Assembly (NCBI RefSeq): GCF_029626265.1
Contig: NZ_JARUBN010000001.1
Location: 4,336,001 to 4,400,000, forward strand
DNA length: 64,000 bases
Reading direction: 5' to 3'
DNA from: Micromonospora sp. WMMD1102
Lineage (GTDB): Bacteria; Actinomycetota; Actinomycetes; Mycobacteriales; Micromonosporaceae
Below are positions 8,824 to 16,576 of this stretch, piece after piece. How positions within the stretch are numbered: the stretch's first letter is position 1; every line of letters begins with the position of its first letter. The translations under genes were made by a program, and so were the position numbers. The notes below the pieces were generated by a model. The model searched no databases, was not told the origin of the DNA, and saw nothing but the letters and a program-made list of their open reading frames with translations.

Positions 8824-9708
8824 ATGGAACTCGTGCTCGACGACATCAGGGTTGTCTACCGCCGCCGTGGCGTGGAGACCCACGCGGTGCGCGGCGTCAG
8901 TCTCCGGGCGCGCCGTGGCGAGACGCTGGCGGTGGTCGGCGAGTCCGGCAGCGGCAAGACCACGGTCGCGAAGGTCGCCGCCGGGTTGCAGCAGGCCACC
9001 TCGGGGACGCTGTCCTGGCAGGCGACCCCCGGCGGTGACCTGCCGGCCCACGGACAGCGGACGCAGATGGTGTTCCAGCACCCGGTGCAGTCGCTCGATC
9101 CTCTGTGGAAGGTCCGGCGTTCGGTGCAGGAGCCGCTCCGCCGTGCCGGTGTGCCGGCGGCCGAGGCGACCGCGCTCGTCGCCGACCTGATCGCGCAGGT
9201 GGGGCTCGACGCCTCGATTCTCGACCGCTACCCGCGGCAGCTGTCCGGCGGCCAGGCACAGCGGATCGCCATCGCCCGAGCGCTGGTCGCCGGGCCGGAG
9301 ATCGTCATCCTCGACGAACCGACCGCGAGCCTTGACCAGACGGTCCGGGCCCGGATCCTGGCCCTGCTCGCGGAGCTACAGCGGCGCACCGGCGTCGGCT
9401 ACCTGCTGATCAGCCACGACATCTCGAGCGTCCGGCGGCTGGCGACCCGCATCGCCGTCATGCATCGGGGGCGGGTGGTGGAGACCGGGCCGGCCGCCGC
9501 CGTACTCTACGGGCCCCGACACCCCTACACGGCTGCCCTGATCGCGGCCGTCCCGGTCGCCGACCCGCGGGTCCCGTGGGACGGGCGGCAAGCCCGCACG
9601 CCACCGGACGTACCGTGCCCGGTCGGCGGTCCGTCGTGCGGCCAGCACGGCGAGGGACTGCACCCCGTGGGTACCGACCACTTCGTCGCGTGCACCGCGG
9701 CGCGCTGA
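8824..9708 (+). CDS. ABC transporter ATPase, DppF/OppF type
   Basis: The 294-residue protein has Walker A GESGSGKT near residue 40, Q-loop MVFQHPVQSLDP, signature LSGGQAQR, Walker B IVILDEPTASLD and switch LLISHDIS. The C-terminal part carries VETGPAAAVLYGPRHPYTAALIAAVP, the oligopeptide-transporter C-terminal segment split here as GPAAAVLYGPRHPYTAAL. Two starts are possible: ATG 8818 directly abuts AAGG, so ATG 8824, with AGGA five bases upstream, is preferred. It completes the five-gene importer. Confidence 0.92.
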   Translation: MELVLDDIRVVYRRRGVETHAVRGVSLRARRGETLAVVGESGSGKTTVAKVAAGLQQATSGTLSWQATPGGDLPAHGQRTQMVFQHPVQSLDPLWKVRRSVQEPLRRAGVPAAEATALVADLIAQVGLDASILDRYPRQLSGGQAQRIAIARALVAGPEIVILDEPTASLDQTVRARILALLAELQRRTGVGYLLISHDISSVRRLATRIAVMHRGRVVETGPAAAVLYGPRHPYTAALIAAVPVADPRVPWDGRQARTPPDVPCPVGGPSCGQHGEGLHPVGTDHFVACTAAR

Positions 9709-9735
9709 ACTACTACGAGGAGGACCGTCCACACC

Positions 9736-10917
9736 GTGATCGACACCATCGCACTCCGCCGGCGCCTGCACCAGCGGCCCGAACTCGACCTGCACCTGCC
9801 CGAAACGAGAAGCCTGCTGCTCGAGTCCATCGCGCCGCTCGGGCTGCGGGTGGAGACCAGCGAGTCGTGCTCGTCGCTCGCGGTCGTCGTACCCGGATCC
9901 GGTCCGGGCCCGACCGTGCTGCTGCGCGCCGACATGGACGGCCTCCCCGTCGTCGAGGAGTCCGGGGTGGAGTTCACCTCCCAGAACGGCAACATGCACG
10001 CGTGTGGCCACGACCTGCACATGGCCGCCCTGGTCGGCGCCGTGCACGAGCTACACCGGCGGCGCGACGAGTACCAAGGCGACGTGCTCGCCGTCTTCCA
10101 GCCAGGTGAGGAGGGTGCCGGTGGGGCAGCGTTGATGATCGCCGAAAAGGTGCTGCTGACCACCGGGCAGCGGCCGCTGGCGTCGTACGGTGTGCACGTG
10201 CTGTCGTTCACCGAGCCAGGCATCTTCGCCTGCCGCGTCGGCGCCGTCATGGGTGCGACGATCATCTTCGACCTGGAGATCCAGGGCCGGGGCGGGCACG
10301 CCGCCCGCCCCTACGCGGCTCGCGACCCCATCTCGACAGCGGCGCTGATCGTGCAGGGCATCCAGACCTTCGTCACCCAGCACAGTTCGCCAGCGGACCC
10401 GATCGTCGTCACGGTCGGATCGCTGTGCGCTGGCACCGTCGCCAACGTCATCCCGGACAACGCGGTGTTGAAGGTCAGCCTGCGTGCGACCAGCTCGGAG
10501 ACTGCCCGCGACGCGTATCAGAAGATCGTCGGCATCGGTACGGCGATCGTCGAGGCGTACGGCCTGCGAATCAAGGCCGACGTGAAGGTCGACCTGGCGC
10601 CGACGATCAGCGCCCCCGACGCCACCGAGCTCGTCCGGCAGACCGTGACGGACCTGTACGGCGCGGAGCGCTATCGTGACCTTGTCGTCCCGGAAATGAT
10701 CTCGGAGGACTTCTCGCTATTCCTGGAGCAGACGGGTGGGGCCTTCGTTCTGGTCGGGGCGGCAGTCGAGGAGTCGCCGCACCTGCTGCCGAGCAATCAC
10801 TCGGCGCGGGCGCGGTTCGACGACACTGTCGTACCCGACATCGCGGGCCTGCTCGCGGAGCTGGCGATCCGTAGGCTGAGGCAGGCATCGACGACGAATG
10901 GGGCGACACGGTGGTGA
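9736..10917 (+). CDS. M20D family amidohydrolase/aminoacylase (hippurate hydrolase-like)
   Basis: The 393-residue metalloenzyme starts with ALRRRLHQRPEL, the characteristic RRxLHxxPEL motif. It continues with VLLRADMDGLPVVE (metal-ligand Asp), MHACGHDLHMA (His and Asp ligands), FQPGEEGAGGA (catalytic Glu pair), the dimerisation segment GRGGHAARP, and MISEDFSLFLE near the end. The family hydrolyses N-acyl amino acids, hippurate and related amides. GTG 9736 follows AGGAGGA by about 11 bases, which is long but has no better alternative. Placed straight after the importer, it probably acts on the imported compound or a breakdown product. Confidence 0.93.
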   Translation: MIDTIALRRRLHQRPELDLHLPETRSLLLESIAPLGLRVETSESCSSLAVVVPGSGPGPTVLLRADMDGLPVVEESGVEFTSQNGNMHACGHDLHMAALVGAVHELHRRRDEYQGDVLAVFQPGEEGAGGAALMIAEKVLLTTGQRPLASYGVHVLSFTEPGIFACRVGAVMGATIIFDLEIQGRGGHAARPYAARDPISTAALIVQGIQTFVTQHSSPADPIVVTVGSLCAGTVANVIPDNAVLKVSLRATSSETARDAYQKIVGIGTAIVEAYGLRIKADVKVDLAPTISAPDATELVRQTVTDLYGAERYRDLVVPEMISEDFSLFLEQTGGAFVLVGAAVEESPHLLPSNHSARARFDDTVVPDIAGLLAELAIRRLRQASTTNGATRW

Positions 10918-11519
10918 CCGCGGCAACCCAGGCCACCAAGAAGTCGGCGCGGAAGTCCGACGAGCTCCTCGCCCGGATCATCGAAATTGTGCGGCGGACC
11001 GGGCTGGCCGGGTTCTCCCTCGAGACACTGGCCCCGGAACTCGGTACCAGCAGTCGGATGCTCGTCTACTACTTCGGCAGCAAGGACGAGCTGCTCGGCC
11101 GGATCGTCTACGCCGTGCGCAGCGCTACCGTCGAGGCGTTTGCCAGCCAGCCGGCCGCTACGATCACCGAGGCCATCGACCACTGGTGGAACTACTACCG
11201 GGCGAACATGGCCGACATGCAGTTCTTCTTCCACCTGGCCTCCCGCAGCTTCGAGGAGCCGGACAAGTTCGAAGAGTTCTCCAGCACCGCGGTCTCGGTG
11301 TGGACGTCGTACTTCCACCAGAGTCTGCACGGTGTCACGAAGAGTGACGCCGAGGCGCAGGCGATCGCACGGCTGGCCCTGGCCACGGTGCGGGGCCTGA
11401 TGGTCGACCAGCTGATCACCGGAGAGACGGCGCGGGTCGAGGAGGCGCTGGCCGAATTCAAGAGCCTGCTCGGCGATCGCCTGAGCTCGCCGCGGGGACG
11501 GCGGCGAACCGCCCGCTAG
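10911..11519 (+). CDS. TetR/AcrR-family transcriptional regulator
   Basis: The 202-residue protein has an N-terminal helix-turn-helix at about residues 30-60 (GFSLETLAPELGTSSRMLVYYF in two parts: GFSLETLAPELG and TSSRMLVYYFGSKDELL), followed by an all-helical ligand-binding domain. It overlaps the end of the M20 gene by seven bases, so it is co-transcribed with the operon it is proposed to control. Tandem GTG codons (10911 and 10914) could both serve as starts. Two identical AT-rich palindromes, before the operon and before the following hydrolase gene, are the likely operators. A basic SPRGRRRTAR tail ends the protein. Confidence 0.9.
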   Translation: MVTAATQATKKSARKSDELLARIIEIVRRTGLAGFSLETLAPELGTSSRMLVYYFGSKDELLGRIVYAVRSATVEAFASQPAATITEAIDHWWNYYRANMADMQFFFHLASRSFEEPDKFEEFSSTAVSVWTSYFHQSLHGVTKSDAEAQAIARLALATVRGLMVDQLITGETARVEEALAEFKSLLGDRLSSPRGRRRTAR

Positions 11520-11836
11520 GCCCGACTCCGCTGACATTCGCCGGATCGATGATGCCACGAGCGTCGCAGAACTGGTGTTGACCTCAAATTGTGCCGACTG
11601 TTGTGACCCCTCCGGACCCCGGGCGGTGCATCGCGCCGCCCGGGCTGGGCTGCGGCTGATCGCGGACGGCAGCGCCGGTCGCACGGGCTCGATATGGGGG
11701 TTGCGCGCAGGACCGGCTGGTTACGCTGGTGCAATCGGATTTGGATTACCACCCAAGTCGTTCCGCTCGGTGTCAAGGGCTGGCTCACCCGACCATCTCA
11801 TGTAATCTGATTACAAATTTGGACCGGGGAGGTTGC
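11520..11836. other. Intergenic region with operator and hydrolase leader
   Basis: These 317 bases separate the TetR gene from the alpha/beta hydrolase gene. I see no convincing gene in either orientation. The only clear structure is the palindrome at 11801-11815 and, after it, the GGGGAGG ribosome binding site at 11826-11832. A promoter is expected close to the palindrome, but no unambiguous -35/-10 pair stands out. Confidence 0.6.
11801..11815. promoter_or_regulatory. Putative TetR operator, copy 2 (TGTAATCTGATTACA)
   Basis: This is the same perfect 15-bp palindrome as at 1999-2013. It lies 22 bp before the hydrolase start codon and 281 bp after the TetR stop. The shared flank (a following A-run and TTTGG) extends the similarity to about 23 bp, which suggests the whole control region was duplicated or kept under selection. 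Binding by the adjacent TetR protein is inferred. Confidence 0.7.
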
Positions 11837-12622
11837 GTGTTGCGGTACGGAACGGTGCGGACCCGTCGCGCCAACGACGTCGCGTACGCCCTGTACGGCC
11901 CGGCGGACGGCGGCACGCGGCCGCCCTTGTTGTTCGTGCACCCGATAAACCTGCGCAAGGAGTGTTGGCTCGACATGGTCGTGCCCCTCGCCGGCGACCG
12001 GCTGTGCCTCACCGTCGACCTCGCCGGCCACGGCGAGTCCAGCGACGACGCCGACTTCGGCCTGGCCGGCTGGACGTCGGACTGCGTCGACGTCGTAACG
12101 GCGCTCGACCTGCAGCCCTTCCATCTCGTCGGCTGCTCGCTCGGTGGTGCTATCGCACTGTGCGTGGCCGCCGACCTCCCCGGCTCGGCGTTGTCCGTCA
12201 CGGCGATGGGCGCGTACCTCGGCGAGTCTGACGCTGGTGCCGACCGTGCCCTGCTCGACCTCGTGGACCGGAACACCGTCGACGAGCTGTTCGTGATCCT
12301 CGCGGCCGAGGCCGTCGCCCCCGGCTCTCCGCCCGAGTTGGTGACCACTGTCCGCCACCTGACGAACCGGCACGGCAAGCCGATCGTTCGCCGGGTTCTC
12401 GAAGCGGCCGGGGCGGCCGACGGCAGCCCATGGCTGCCCCGCGTGCGTTGTCCGGTCCTGGTGTTGACCGGCGAGTTCGACAGCAGCTGCAGCCCGTCGG
12501 ACGGGGCAAAGCTGGCCGCGTCGGTCGACGGCCGACACGAGATCCTGCCCGGTGTCGGGCACCTGCCCATGCTGGAGGACGCCGGAGGTGTCCTCCGGAT
12601 GATGGCGCCGTACCTCGGTTGA
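11837..12622 (+). CDS. Alpha/beta-fold hydrolase
   Basis: The 261-residue protein shows the alpha/beta hydrolase fold: LLFVHPINLRKECW (oxyanion-hole region, with HP in place of the usual HG), VDLAGHGESSDD, the nucleophile elbow GCSLGG (Ser in GxSxG), an acidic residue in VLTGEFDSSCSP and the catalytic His in GVGHLPMLED. Substrates range from esters to lactones and C-C bonds. GTG 11837 follows GGGGAGG by four bases; TTG 11840 is a possible alternative with better spacing. It has its own operator and so probably forms a separate transcript under the same regulator. The truncated transposase begins within about 50 bp of its stop. Confidence 0.88.
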   Translation: MLRYGTVRTRRANDVAYALYGPADGGTRPPLLFVHPINLRKECWLDMVVPLAGDRLCLTVDLAGHGESSDDADFGLAGWTSDCVDVVTALDLQPFHLVGCSLGGAIALCVAADLPGSALSVTAMGAYLGESDAGADRALLDLVDRNTVDELFVILAAEAVAPGSPPELVTTVRHLTNRHGKPIVRRVLEAAGAADGSPWLPRVRCPVLVLTGEFDSSCSPSDGAKLAASVDGRHEILPGVGHLPMLEDAGGVLRMMAPYLG

Positions 12623-12669
12623 GTATCGGGCGTACGGCGTTGGCCGGCCGGTTCGATGACAACCATCCC

Positions 12670-13638
12670 TTCCTCGATGGACCAGTGGCCGCGGATCCAC
12701 GCGGCCAGCTGATCCGGTTTCGCCTGGTCGACTTGCAGGTCGGTGATGGCGTAGACGGTCTCGGTGGTGAAGCGTTTCGGTTGATCGAGGCGTCGTCGGC
12801 GGCGGCGGACCTGCAGGGCCTGGGCGGCGTGCGGGAAGTCGATGCCGGTGGAGACCGTCAGGATCTTGCAGGTGCGGATCTCGCGGCGTCCGTGCCCGCG
12901 GTCGTCGTGGCGGGTGGCGTCGGGGACGGCCCGCCAGGGCAGGCCGGCGAGTTGGGCGTGCAGGTTGGGCTGGTTGGCTTTGACGGTCAGGATCCAGTGC
13001 GCGCCGCGTTCGGCGAGGTAGGCGACGTGGTCGCGTTGGCAGTGCAGCGCGTCGGCGGTGATCACCGTGTCGCGCAGGTCGCTGATCTGGTCGAGCAACG
13101 GCTGGAAGCGGGTGATCTCGTTGGTCTTGCCGCCGACGTCGGTGCTGGCCAGGATCACACCGGTGCCCTGATCACAGGCGGCCATCACGTGATCGGCGGC
13201 GGTGACGGCGGTGCGGGATCCGCGGAGGGTCTTGCCGTCGACCGCGATCGCCCGCCGACTGCCCGAGGCGCTGGTCATGGCCCGGCCGGCGAGCCAGCCG
13301 CTGATCGCCGTGGTCAGCAGATCCGGGTCCAGGGCCTGCAACAACCGGCGGATCATCGCCTCTGACGGGCGCCGGTCAGCGGCGATACCCAGCGCCTCGG
13401 CCGTCTCGTCCGGGACGTCGGCCACCCACTCCGCGATCGCGGAGTACGAGCGGTAGCCGGCCACCACGGCACACACCACCGCGGTCACCACCACGCACAA
13501 CCGATGCCGCACACCGCGGCGAGCCCGTGGATCAGGCACCCCGGCCAGTGCTGCGGGTAGCCCGCCAGCGGTTTCGGACACGGTCAGAGCCGGTGCAACG
13601 GACAAAGACGAGATCAGCGATGATGGCAGAGCGGGCAT
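12670..13638 (-). pseudogene. ISAs1-family transposase, 3'-truncated
   Basis: The frame from ATG 13638 encodes a typical ISAs1 (H-repeat associated) DDE transposase: PDPRARRGVRHRL, then IAVDGKTLRGSRT (first catalytic Asp), NEITRFQPLL, VITADALHCQ (second Asp), HWILTVKANQPNL, TETVYAITDL and AAWIRGHWSIE. Homology stops right after HWSIE near 12670. The family normally continues N-x-L-H-x-V-R-D and about 75 more residues. The frame stays open into the hydrolase antisense strand, but that part is not transposase. The break lies about 45 bp past the hydrolase stop, so the hydrolase is intact and the IS end is lost. I could not identify the terminal inverted repeats. Confidence 0.85.
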
Positions 13639-14273
13639 GACTCACTTCGGATCGATCACCGTGGCGTAGGAACCTTGATGACCTTCTGAGCCGGTCATGC
13701 CCGTCTTGCTGCCACCAACACTGGCGCTTCTACTCCAGAAGCCTCAAGTCGGACATCGTCACGACTTTGCCGGGGCCCTGGGACGGTAGCCCGTTACGCG
13801 CGAGCGGATGACTCGTTAGCCGTCGGCGACAATCTTCCTCGTCTGGGAGGGGCAATACCATGGCCGAACGGCGTCGACCCGTGAGGTTGCACCGTGGATG
13901 ACTCCAGGCGTCCTCAACGTGAAGCCGGCGGTCAGGAGGTTGAGGCACCCGGCACCGGGGCGCAATCGCAGACCGAGCGCGTGCGGCCACGTCGTGCAGT
14001 CCTCGAAGGGATGCAACCATTGAAGGTGCGGGTCGAGGTCGTGGTAGTCGGCGGTGCCGAAGGGCGCGTCCTGCGTCAGCGTCAGGCCGAGGCCGTCAGA
14101 TCCGCTCCGGGACGGCTCGCCGAGCATTCGTCGCAACCGGGTAAGCCGAGCGGATCAACCTAGTCATCGGCCAGGCCGGTGCGCGGTGGGCACAGGTAGG
14201 TCAGACCGGCGCTGCCGCACCCGATCCTCAGATCCGTCATGGACGGATCGGCCAAGTGCGGCAGCCCTGGTCT
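13639..14273. other. About 630 bp without a convincing gene
   Basis: This stretch lies between the transposase start and the orphan integrase stop. It should contain the outer end of the IS, but I found no inverted repeat to mark it. The longest frame of interest is 13816-14136 on the minus strand (106 codons). It has mixed composition and no motif I recognise, so it may be a fragment of a lost gene. Codon usage is less GC-biased than in neighbouring genes, in keeping with decayed sequence. Confidence 0.4.
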
Positions 14274-15233
14274 CTACACGCGCTCGCCGATACCCAGTCG
14301 GGCTTGGGTCTCCTGTGCCCGCTCGGCCGCGGCGCTGGCTCCGTAGTGGCGGGGCATGTCCTCCGAGGTCCAGCCCAGCAAGAGCATCAGATCTCCCGTG
14401 TCTCCCCCGGCGCGCTTCCACTCGTGGGCGAAGCTGTGCCGCCAGCGGTGCGCGTGTACGTCCGGCACCCCGGCCGCTTCACCCAGCCGTTTGAGGAGGA
14501 TCTTGATGCCGTTCGGCGTAAACGGGGCCGCGCCTCGACCCGCCAGCCACAGGTTCGGCAACACGGCACCCTTGTGCTTGTTCCGCGCCCGCAGGTACCG
14601 GCTGAGCGCCCGCGCGGTCTTGGGTCCGAACCGCACCCGTCGATCCTTGGCGCCCTTGCCGTGGAAGTGCACCGACTCGGTGTTCAGGTCCACGTCGGTC
14701 ACCAGCAGGTTGCCGACCTCGGACAGCCGGGCGCCGGTGTTGCAGCACAACCGGATCAACGCCTCGTCCCGCAGGTTTACGAAGCCCTTACCCCTGCAGG
14801 CCGCCAGTAGCTTGCCGGTGTCCTCGTCCCGCATGACCGGGATCAGCTTGGTCGGTGTCTTGGGCTGGCGTACCCGCTCCATCGGTGACCGGTCGATCGC
14901 CTCCTCGTCGACCACCAGCCACTTGAAGAACTGCTGCAGTCCCTTGTGCTTGTTCAGCGCGGTCGACGCCGACCTGGTCTCGATCATCCAACCCTGGAAC
15001 GCCTCCACATGCGCCCGCGTCACCGCGCACGGATCATCGGCCGCGTCGTCCGCGTCGGGATCCGGCGAGTGCTCCCCCAGATACCGACCCAACTGCGCGG
15101 CGGCCAACAGGTAGTTGTAGCGGGTGGTCTCCGGATAGTTCCCGGCCCGCAGCGACCGGTCCCAGTCCCGCAGGAAGCCGGCCCAGGTCCGGGAGAGCCC
15201 GACGGCGAGCTTTTGAAGATCCAGTAGTGACAT
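14274..15233 (-). CDS. Orphan tyrosine recombinase/integrase (XerC/D-like)
   Basis: The 319-residue protein has an N-terminal SAM-like core-binding domain (about residues 15-110, including NKHKGLQQFFKWLV) and a C-terminal catalytic domain. Catalytic residues are visible: Arg in TGARLSEV near residue 167, Lys in HGKGAKDRRVRF, the HxxR box in HAHRWRHSF near residue 260, Trp replacing the second His in LLGWTSED, and the nucleophile in RHYGAS near residue 295. It therefore looks intact. Its start lies only 113 bp from attL of the integrated element, outside that element. It may remain from an earlier element that used the same tRNA, or serve a neighbouring island. The start ATG has only a weak AGG upstream. 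Confidence 0.88.
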   Translation of the reverse strand: MSLLDLQKLAVGLSRTWAGFLRDWDRSLRAGNYPETTRYNYLLAAAQLGRYLGEHSPDPDADDAADDPCAVTRAHVEAFQGWMIETRSASTALNKHKGLQQFFKWLVVDEEAIDRSPMERVRQPKTPTKLIPVMRDEDTGKLLAACRGKGFVNLRDEALIRLCCNTGARLSEVGNLLVTDVDLNTESVHFHGKGAKDRRVRFGPKTARALSRYLRARNKHKGAVLPNLWLAGRGAAPFTPNGIKILLKRLGEAAGVPDVHAHRWRHSFAHEWKRAGGDTGDLMLLLGWTSEDMPRHYGASAAAERAQETQARLGIGERV

Positions 15234-15299
15234 GGCAACCTGCCCGAGTCAAGGGGTCCAACAGCGGCGTGCTAGACCGGGCATTCATGCCGAGCTATG

Positions 15300-15341
15300 A
15301 AAAGAGGGTTCCCGCAAGTCTCTGACCTGCGGGAACCCTCT
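15300..15341 (-). terminator. Original terminator of tRNA-Pro, now stranded behind attL
   Basis: A perfect 14-bp stem (15303-15316 with 15328-15341, loop 11 bases) is followed on the minus strand by TTTT at 15303-15300. It sits four bases downstream, in tRNA orientation, of the orphan tRNA 3' fragment. The simplest reading is that it terminated tRNA-Pro before the element inserted. Confidence 0.85.
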
Positions 15342-15345
15342 CGCT

Positions 15346-15389
15346 GTCGGGACGGCCGGATTCGAACCGACGACCCCTTGACCCCCAGT
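15346..15389 (-). repeat. attL: attL: 44-bp orphan 3' fragment of tRNA-Pro
   Basis: These 44 bases are identical to 32077-32120. They cover the tRNA from the first base of the anticodon loop through the T arm to the discriminator base and one base beyond. Identity stops at both ends (T/G at one side, G/C at the other). As a tRNA remnant without a 5' half it has no function except as an attachment site. Confidence 0.93.
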
Positions 15390-15522
15390 GGTCTAAGGGT
15401 TGTCCGTAGCGTCCGCCCCGTCCACGTAGAGCAGGTCAGGGCTCCGAACCGGACTCATGTTGTCCATGTCGTCCGGGCTGTGACGAGGAGTCCGTGAGAC
15501 GGTCGTGAGACGAACCACCCTG

Positions 15523-15717
15523 CTACTCCCCCGCCGCCGGCTGCTCGTCGGGCCGCTTCGGCATCTTCGCCCCAGGCTCCCGGACGTACCACCGGATGAA
15601 CTCGCGGAGCACCCCGGACCGGTCCCCGCCGAGCAGGGCAACCGCCCTGCCGAATCGCTCCCAGAGCGTCGGGTCAATCCGGATCGGTCGGGTTGGCGTA
15701 CCCCTGGTGGGCGCCAT
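15523..15717 (-). CDS. Small ribbon-helix-helix-like DNA-binding protein
   Basis: The 64-residue protein has a short basic strand (TRPIRIDPTLWERFG) followed by two helices (AVALLGGDRSGVLREFIRWYV), the layout of CopG/Arc-type ribbon-helix-helix regulators, then a flexible Pro-rich tail. GGGGGAGA upstream supports ATG 15717. It is the outermost gene on the attL side and is divergent from the long transfer operon. Three copies of a palindrome lie between the two promoters, so it is a good candidate for an autoregulator and operon repressor. No enzymatic motif is present. Confidence 0.72.
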   Translation of the reverse strand: MAPTRGTPTRPIRIDPTLWERFGRAVALLGGDRSGVLREFIRWYVREPGAKMPKRPDEQPAAGE

Positions 15718-15731
15718 CTGATCTCCCCCTT

Positions 15732-15803
15732 GTGTAGCTACGTTTCCGGCAGCCTACGGGGTTGCGGTGTAGCTACACAAGGTCGTAGGGTGTAGCTACA
15801 CCC
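15732..15803. promoter_or_regulatory. Three GTGTAGCTAC palindromes in a divergent promoter region
   Basis: GTGTAGCTAC occurs at 15732-15741 (half-degenerate right end), as a full GTGTAGCTACAC palindrome at 15767-15778, and as GGGTGTAGCTACACCC at 15788-15803. The centres are about 35 and 23 bp apart. They lie between the divergent RHH gene and the first gene of the transfer operon, the expected place for operators of that regulator. Confidence 0.7.
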
Positions 15804-15895
15804 CGGCCCGCCGGAACACGAACCAACAAGGCGGGCCCGGACGCGGAGATACCAGCTCCGGCCGGGCCCTTGATCAGGAAAGTGAGTCCTGACCC

Positions 15896-16576
15896 ATGGC
15901 ACAGCCTACGATCACCCCGCCCGCCGACCGCATCGACCGCGTGGCCAACGCCGCGCGTCACCTCCACCGCGCCACCCGGGCCGCTGTCGACGTCCCCACC
16001 GACGCCGCCGACCAGGTCGCCGACTTCCTCCGGGACCTGGTCCCCGCCGGCCCGACCGTTCCCCGGCAGGCCGCAGCCCCCACCGTCGAGCAGGCCCCGG
16101 ACCTGACCACCCAGGCCGGCTACCACGCCGCCGTGGACCGGGTCCTTTCCGCCGGCCTCACCGACGCGGAGACGGTCACCCAGCTCCGGGAGGTCGGCAC
16201 GCTCCGCCGGACCGCCTTGCAGGCCCGGCAGCAGTCCCAGGGCTGCCCGCCCTGGTGCCCCCGCGACCACGGCGGGGAGCAGGTCGTCGAGGGCATCACG
16301 ATCGGCGTCACCCACGAGCGGGTCCTCGGCGAGGTGACCGCCGAGCACCCGGCGTGGACCGACAGCCAGTCGACCGCCCGCGTCTACCTGGAGACCAGCA
16401 CCGAGGCCGGGACGGTGACCGGCCCGCCGGCCGTCATCATCACCGTGACGGAGGGCATCGATGGCAGCTACGCCGGAGAGCAGGGTGTGGAGGGCTGGTC
16501 CGGTACCGCCGCCCAGGCCCGGCAGTTGGCGGCTGCGCTGCTGGCCGGTGCCGACCTGCTCGACGGTGCCGTCTGA
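15896..16576 (+). CDS. Hypothetical element protein with C-PPWCP-H motif domain (DUF6907-like)
   Basis: The 226-residue protein has an N-terminal helical region, then from about residue 115 the motif GCPPWCPRDHGGEQ, a central beta-rich part (ARVYLETSTEAGTVTGPPAV split as ARVYLETSTEAG and PPAVIITVTEG), and a final helix TAAQARQLAAALLAGADLL. The Cys-Cys-His cluster plus final helix resembles the actinobacterial domain DUF6907, of unknown function. AGGAAAG about 12 bases upstream supports the ATG. It starts a chain of overlapping genes (TGATG to the next), so it is the first gene of the transfer operon. The next gene carries a related motif. Confidence 0.68.
   Translation: MAQPTITPPADRIDRVANAARHLHRATRAAVDVPTDAADQVADFLRDLVPAGPTVPRQAAAPTVEQAPDLTTQAGYHAAVDRVLSAGLTDAETVTQLREVGTLRRTALQARQQSQGCPPWCPRDHGGEQVVEGITIGVTHERVLGEVTAEHPAWTDSQSTARVYLETSTEAGTVTGPPAVIITVTEGIDGSYAGEQGVEGWSGTAAQARQLAAALLAGADLLDGAV

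Noticed and set aside
13816..14136. 106-codon minus-strand frame between the IS and the orphan integrase
   Set aside because: There is no ribosome binding site, motif or coupling; it may be a decayed fragment but cannot be supported as a gene.
15247..15258. GTCAAGGGGTC match to tRNA-Pro near the orphan integrase start
   Set aside because: It is only 11 bp and lies in the opposite orientation to attL and attR; a chance match is as likely as an attachment remnant.
15297..15497. Open frame running through the attL tRNA fragment and hairpin
   Set aside because: It overlaps a terminator and tRNA sequence and has no homology features.
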